Shown here: positions 61,797 through 64,000 of the stretch, piece by piece | Numbering within the stretch: position 1 is the first letter of the stretch | How the letters are laid out: each line of letters starts with the position of its first letter | Origin: Parastagonospora avenae f. sp. tritici 18332-5 | Taxonomy: Eukaryota; Ascomycota; Dothideomycetes; Pleosporales; Phaeosphaeriaceae | NCBI GenBank assembly: GCA_022559985.1 | Contig: JAFJTR010000118.1 | Coordinates: forward strand, 1-64,000 | Direction of reading: 5' to 3' | DNA length: 64,000 bases | Translations under genes and position numbers: made by a program | The notes under the pieces: generated by a model | Seen by the model: the letters and a program-made list of their open reading frames with translations, nothing else | Databases searched by the model: none | What the model was told of the DNA's origin: nothing

Positions 61797-62789
61797 GGCA
61801 GTAGTTTCTGGGTCTCCAGTCGCGCTTCCTAATTCGTTCGCCCCGACTGGAAGATACTACGAAATCCTGAAGGCGGAGGACTTGAAGAGGCGAAGGGTAC
61901 CTCATTCGCTCCCTTCCAAGGCTTTTGGCCAGACCTGCGATGCTGGTTATTTGAGCGTGAGGGGGACGACTTGAGGACAATATGGTGATAGAGAGTTATG
62001 TGGTTGATCTCGACAGGTGGATTATGAGCGAAGGGTGGGGTGGGGGCTTCAGAGAGAGGGCGACCGGGAGGACGTTTAGGAGGGGGTATAATTTTGATTG
62101 CCAAAACCCGGCTTGTATAGTGACGTAGTATCGCGGCGTATAGAATTCTTCGAGGCGCGCGCTGCACTGCCAGAACGTCATGTGACGAACGCCCTTTCAC
62201 TCCTTGGGAAACTCGCTCGACCTCAAAATCCAACCTTACGAGACATATTTCGCATGAATTCCTCTGGACGCAAAGATTCATAGTAGGATATGAGATAAGT
62301 GCATTGGATTAGACGAGTCGCCCAAAAGCAGTCGCCATTTCCCTGACTATGGCTTATACACCCAGGCATCATGTTTTACAGCCTCAATTTATAGTCATGG
62401 TCGACCGTCAGCTGATGTTACGTCTTCACGTGGGATATGTAGCCCGCCAAACTCCCCACGTGCGTGCACAATTGCTCCGGTCTCCATGGGCGATATGATG
62501 TAAGAGCTATGGGATGTTGTTAAGCCTGTACAAGTCACACATAGGGAGCTTCCATGTGATCATCACCTCCTGGGAATGAACCATCTCAATAAGCTAACAA
62601 TAACGAACAAATCTTGGCAAAAATTAGTATTCAAGACCATTGTTGGCTCACTTCATGTGCTCACTGAGAAATAAGCTATGCTCGACCACCGACTGACGAA
62701 AAAAAATTGCGATATCGAGCTACACGCCTACCGAAGCAAGCCATCTTCCCGCAATCGAGTGTCGTTCTCATGTATCTCGTGTCTCAGCT
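61797..62789. other. Intergenic or lost 5' part of cluster gene 9; nothing firm
   Basis: The Pro/Ser-rich minus frame at 61829-62281 (KPWKGANEVPFASSSPPPSG) could be the displaced N-terminus of cluster gene 9 after a frameshift, but the support is weak. The rest shows no feature. Confidence 0.35.
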
Positions 62790-63011
62790 CTAACGGTTCC
62801 TCGGCTTTGGCGGCGTAGTACTGTACCAGCCGATAGGTGGCCCTGGGTATGTGGGTTTTGCGTCGCTGGATAGTGCCTCTCCGACGCTTCCATCGACATC
62901 CTCGCCAAAGTTATTGCCATGGTCCATAGCTTTGGATGTTGCCGCATGGGCTGGCGAATCCAGAGCAACGCCGCTGTCATCCAGTCCCGCCTCGTCTCCG
63001 TCACCTTCCTC

Positions 63012-63980
63012 CTAAGAAGCGCCCTCGTCTTTGAAAAATGGCACTTGGAAAGCTTTGTTGGGTCCACTCGCTTTGAGAAGTCTGGCGTATTCGTTGTGCT
63101 GCTCGAGGATGCCGTGCTGATCGACGAATTGGCGGAGCTGTCCATGAAACTCGAGCGTTCTCTCTTCGTTCTTGGCAACTTCTTTTCGAACGACGGTGGC
63201 GAAGTGGTTGTATGCCTCGCGATGATCATCCGGCAGTACATCTAGAACGCGCTGTAGTGCTTGCATTGCGATTTGTGTTTTCGTCAACTTGGGTGTGTCG
63301 TTCTCATTTAGCTCCGGGTCCTTGGAGGCTTTCGCGGCAAGCTTTCGTGGGGCACATTGTCGTGAAGCACGCTTCCGTGGGGTGGCCTTTTCCGGCTGGT
63401 AGTCCTGTTCCATCAGATCGGATTCCTCGCTGACATCCTGTGTTCGCGCAGACTCGGGCAGAACCTCTACTACTGATTTGGTAGCCCTCTGTCGCTTGGC
63501 TGGCAGTGCCGGCGAGGCGATCTTATCGCTCAGATGGGCCTCGGTTGCTCGTTTCCTCCCAGGTCTTCCTCTTGCGGCCTTCTCGGTCAGTTGAGTCTCG
63601 ATAGACTCGCGGATTCGCTTGTGCACAGCGCCTTCCTCTGGTTCCTGTGGCCCGTCCAGGGTGGTGTTTATCCTATAAGCTATCCGACGACTAGATTGAG
63701 TAACGTTGATCAGCCGTCCGTTATCCCATGTCGCGTCTAGGAAATACTCTTCTTCAGAGTTGACAATGTTGAGGGACTCGATTGCAAACACCGCCGCTGG
63801 ATGAAGCATATTCATGTCGATTGTGTCGCCATTCTTGCCAAAAACGCGCAGGATGTCTGGATCGTCGATTATGATGTGCTTGAATGCTGCGTCGATGAGG
63901 TCGGCCTCGGCTTTAATTATTGTGCCGTCTGGTGCAAAGTGAAGGTACACTTGCCCGACATAGCCAACATCCATCGCCAT
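63012..63980 (-). CDS. Unknown protein, cluster gene 10, possibly 5'-partial
   Basis: 322 residues from an ATG at 63980, but the frame stays open to the window edge (FPDGHI precedes it), so the true start may lie outside. The N-terminal 120 residues look folded: VGQVYLHFAPDGTIIKAEAD, AAFKHIIIDDPDILRVFGKN, HPAAVFAIESLNIV and YFLDATWDNGRLINVTQSSR. Then come basic linkers (RGRPGRKRATEAH resembles an AT-hook; PRKRASRQCAPRKL), suggesting DNA association in the nucleus. A helical end follows (LQRVLDVLPDDHREAYNHFA, HGILEQHNEYARLLKA). After the TAG at 63014-63012 the frame continues coding-like (EEGDGDEAGLDDSGVALDSP to PPIGWYSTTPPKPRNR) and ends at TAG 62792-62790, so about 73 residues have been cut off by one C-to-T-type nonsense change. 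Confidence 0.7.
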   Translation of the reverse strand: MAMDVGYVGQVYLHFAPDGTIIKAEADLIDAAFKHIIIDDPDILRVFGKNGDTIDMNMLHPAAVFAIESLNIVNSEEEYFLDATWDNGRLINVTQSSRRIAYRINTTLDGPQEPEEGAVHKRIRESIETQLTEKAARGRPGRKRATEAHLSDKIASPALPAKRQRATKSVVEVLPESARTQDVSEESDLMEQDYQPEKATPRKRASRQCAPRKLAAKASKDPELNENDTPKLTKTQIAMQALQRVLDVLPDDHREAYNHFATVVRKEVAKNEERTLEFHGQLRQFVDQHGILEQHNEYARLLKASGPNKAFQVPFFKDEGAS

Positions 63981-64000
63981 AATGTGCCCGTCGGGGAACC

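Noticed and set aside
61829..62281. Frame upstream of cluster gene 9 as its first exon
   Set aside because: Only the last ~25 codons look coding, and no splice pair joins it cleanly to the downstream frame.
33749..63014. Programmed stop-codon readthrough or an altered genetic code in the cluster genes
   Set aside because: All three stop codons occur, the bases after them (GAG, GAA, GGC, GGT, AGT) do not match known efficient readthrough contexts such as UGA-CUA, and neighbouring intact genes end normally. Decay is simpler.
62768..63241. 157-codon Ser/Thr-rich minus frame
   Set aside because: A shadow frame overlapping cluster gene 10; the tail of that g gene in its own frame is the better reading.

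Overview
The window looks like nuclear DNA of a filamentous ascomycete, probably a Dothideomycete-like mould. The evidence is genes with short (49-96 nt) GT-AG introns with CTAAC-type branch sites, a lone dispersed 5S rRNA gene, and families typical of such fungi: SAT4/PTH11-like rhodopsin-domain receptor, Dal5-type MFS permease, HET-domain and NLR-type incompatibility genes, cutinase, GH78 rhamnosidase, 3CxxC zinc finger and BTB protein. No bacterial-type operons, CRISPR arrays or confident tRNAs were seen.

Layout. 1-9.3 kb is ordinary gene space: rhodopsin-domain membrane protein (+), unknown 269-aa protein (+), MFS transporter (+), and a disordered 592-aa protein with seven copies of a D-x-x-[DE]-L-V-x-W-V-S-R motif (+). 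9.7-12.1 kb has no gene and carries a degenerate tandem repeat built from three ordered sequence blocks. A TPT/DUF250 sugar-phosphate-type transporter (-) follows. 14.9-21.6 kb is a graveyard: a broken HET gene, a broken P450, a truncated 5S copy, an NLR N-terminus cut off at the end of a hAT transposon, and the hAT element itself with four in-frame stops. Then come a cutinase (-) and a FAD monooxygenase (-). 26-33.4 kb is mostly decay again (esterase tail, BTB gene with two +1A slips, 3CxxC zinc finger with three stops, second P450, aspartic protease) and ends with one intact 5S rRNA gene (-).

33.7-64 kb is a run of at least nine large, charged, largely disordered, probably nuclear proteins that I cannot assign to known families. 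They are interrupted only by a GH78 alpha-L-rhamnosidase, a sugar-transporter relic split by a hAT-type MITE with a perfect 8-bp target duplication, and a small secreted HW-x-x-KP repeat protein. The cluster genes share modules: two have the same N-terminal domain, two the same C-terminal YRQ-x-RL-x-x-LGEDP domain, and one combines the first N-terminus with a C-terminal motif of a third gene. At least six of them carry in-frame stops inside a frame that otherwise stays open, nearly always explicable by a single C-to-T (or opposite-strand G-to-A) change. This points to transition-driven (RIP-like or methyl-cytosine) decay of an expanded gene family, beside copies that are still intact.

All calls rest on reading the sequence; no database search was possible.
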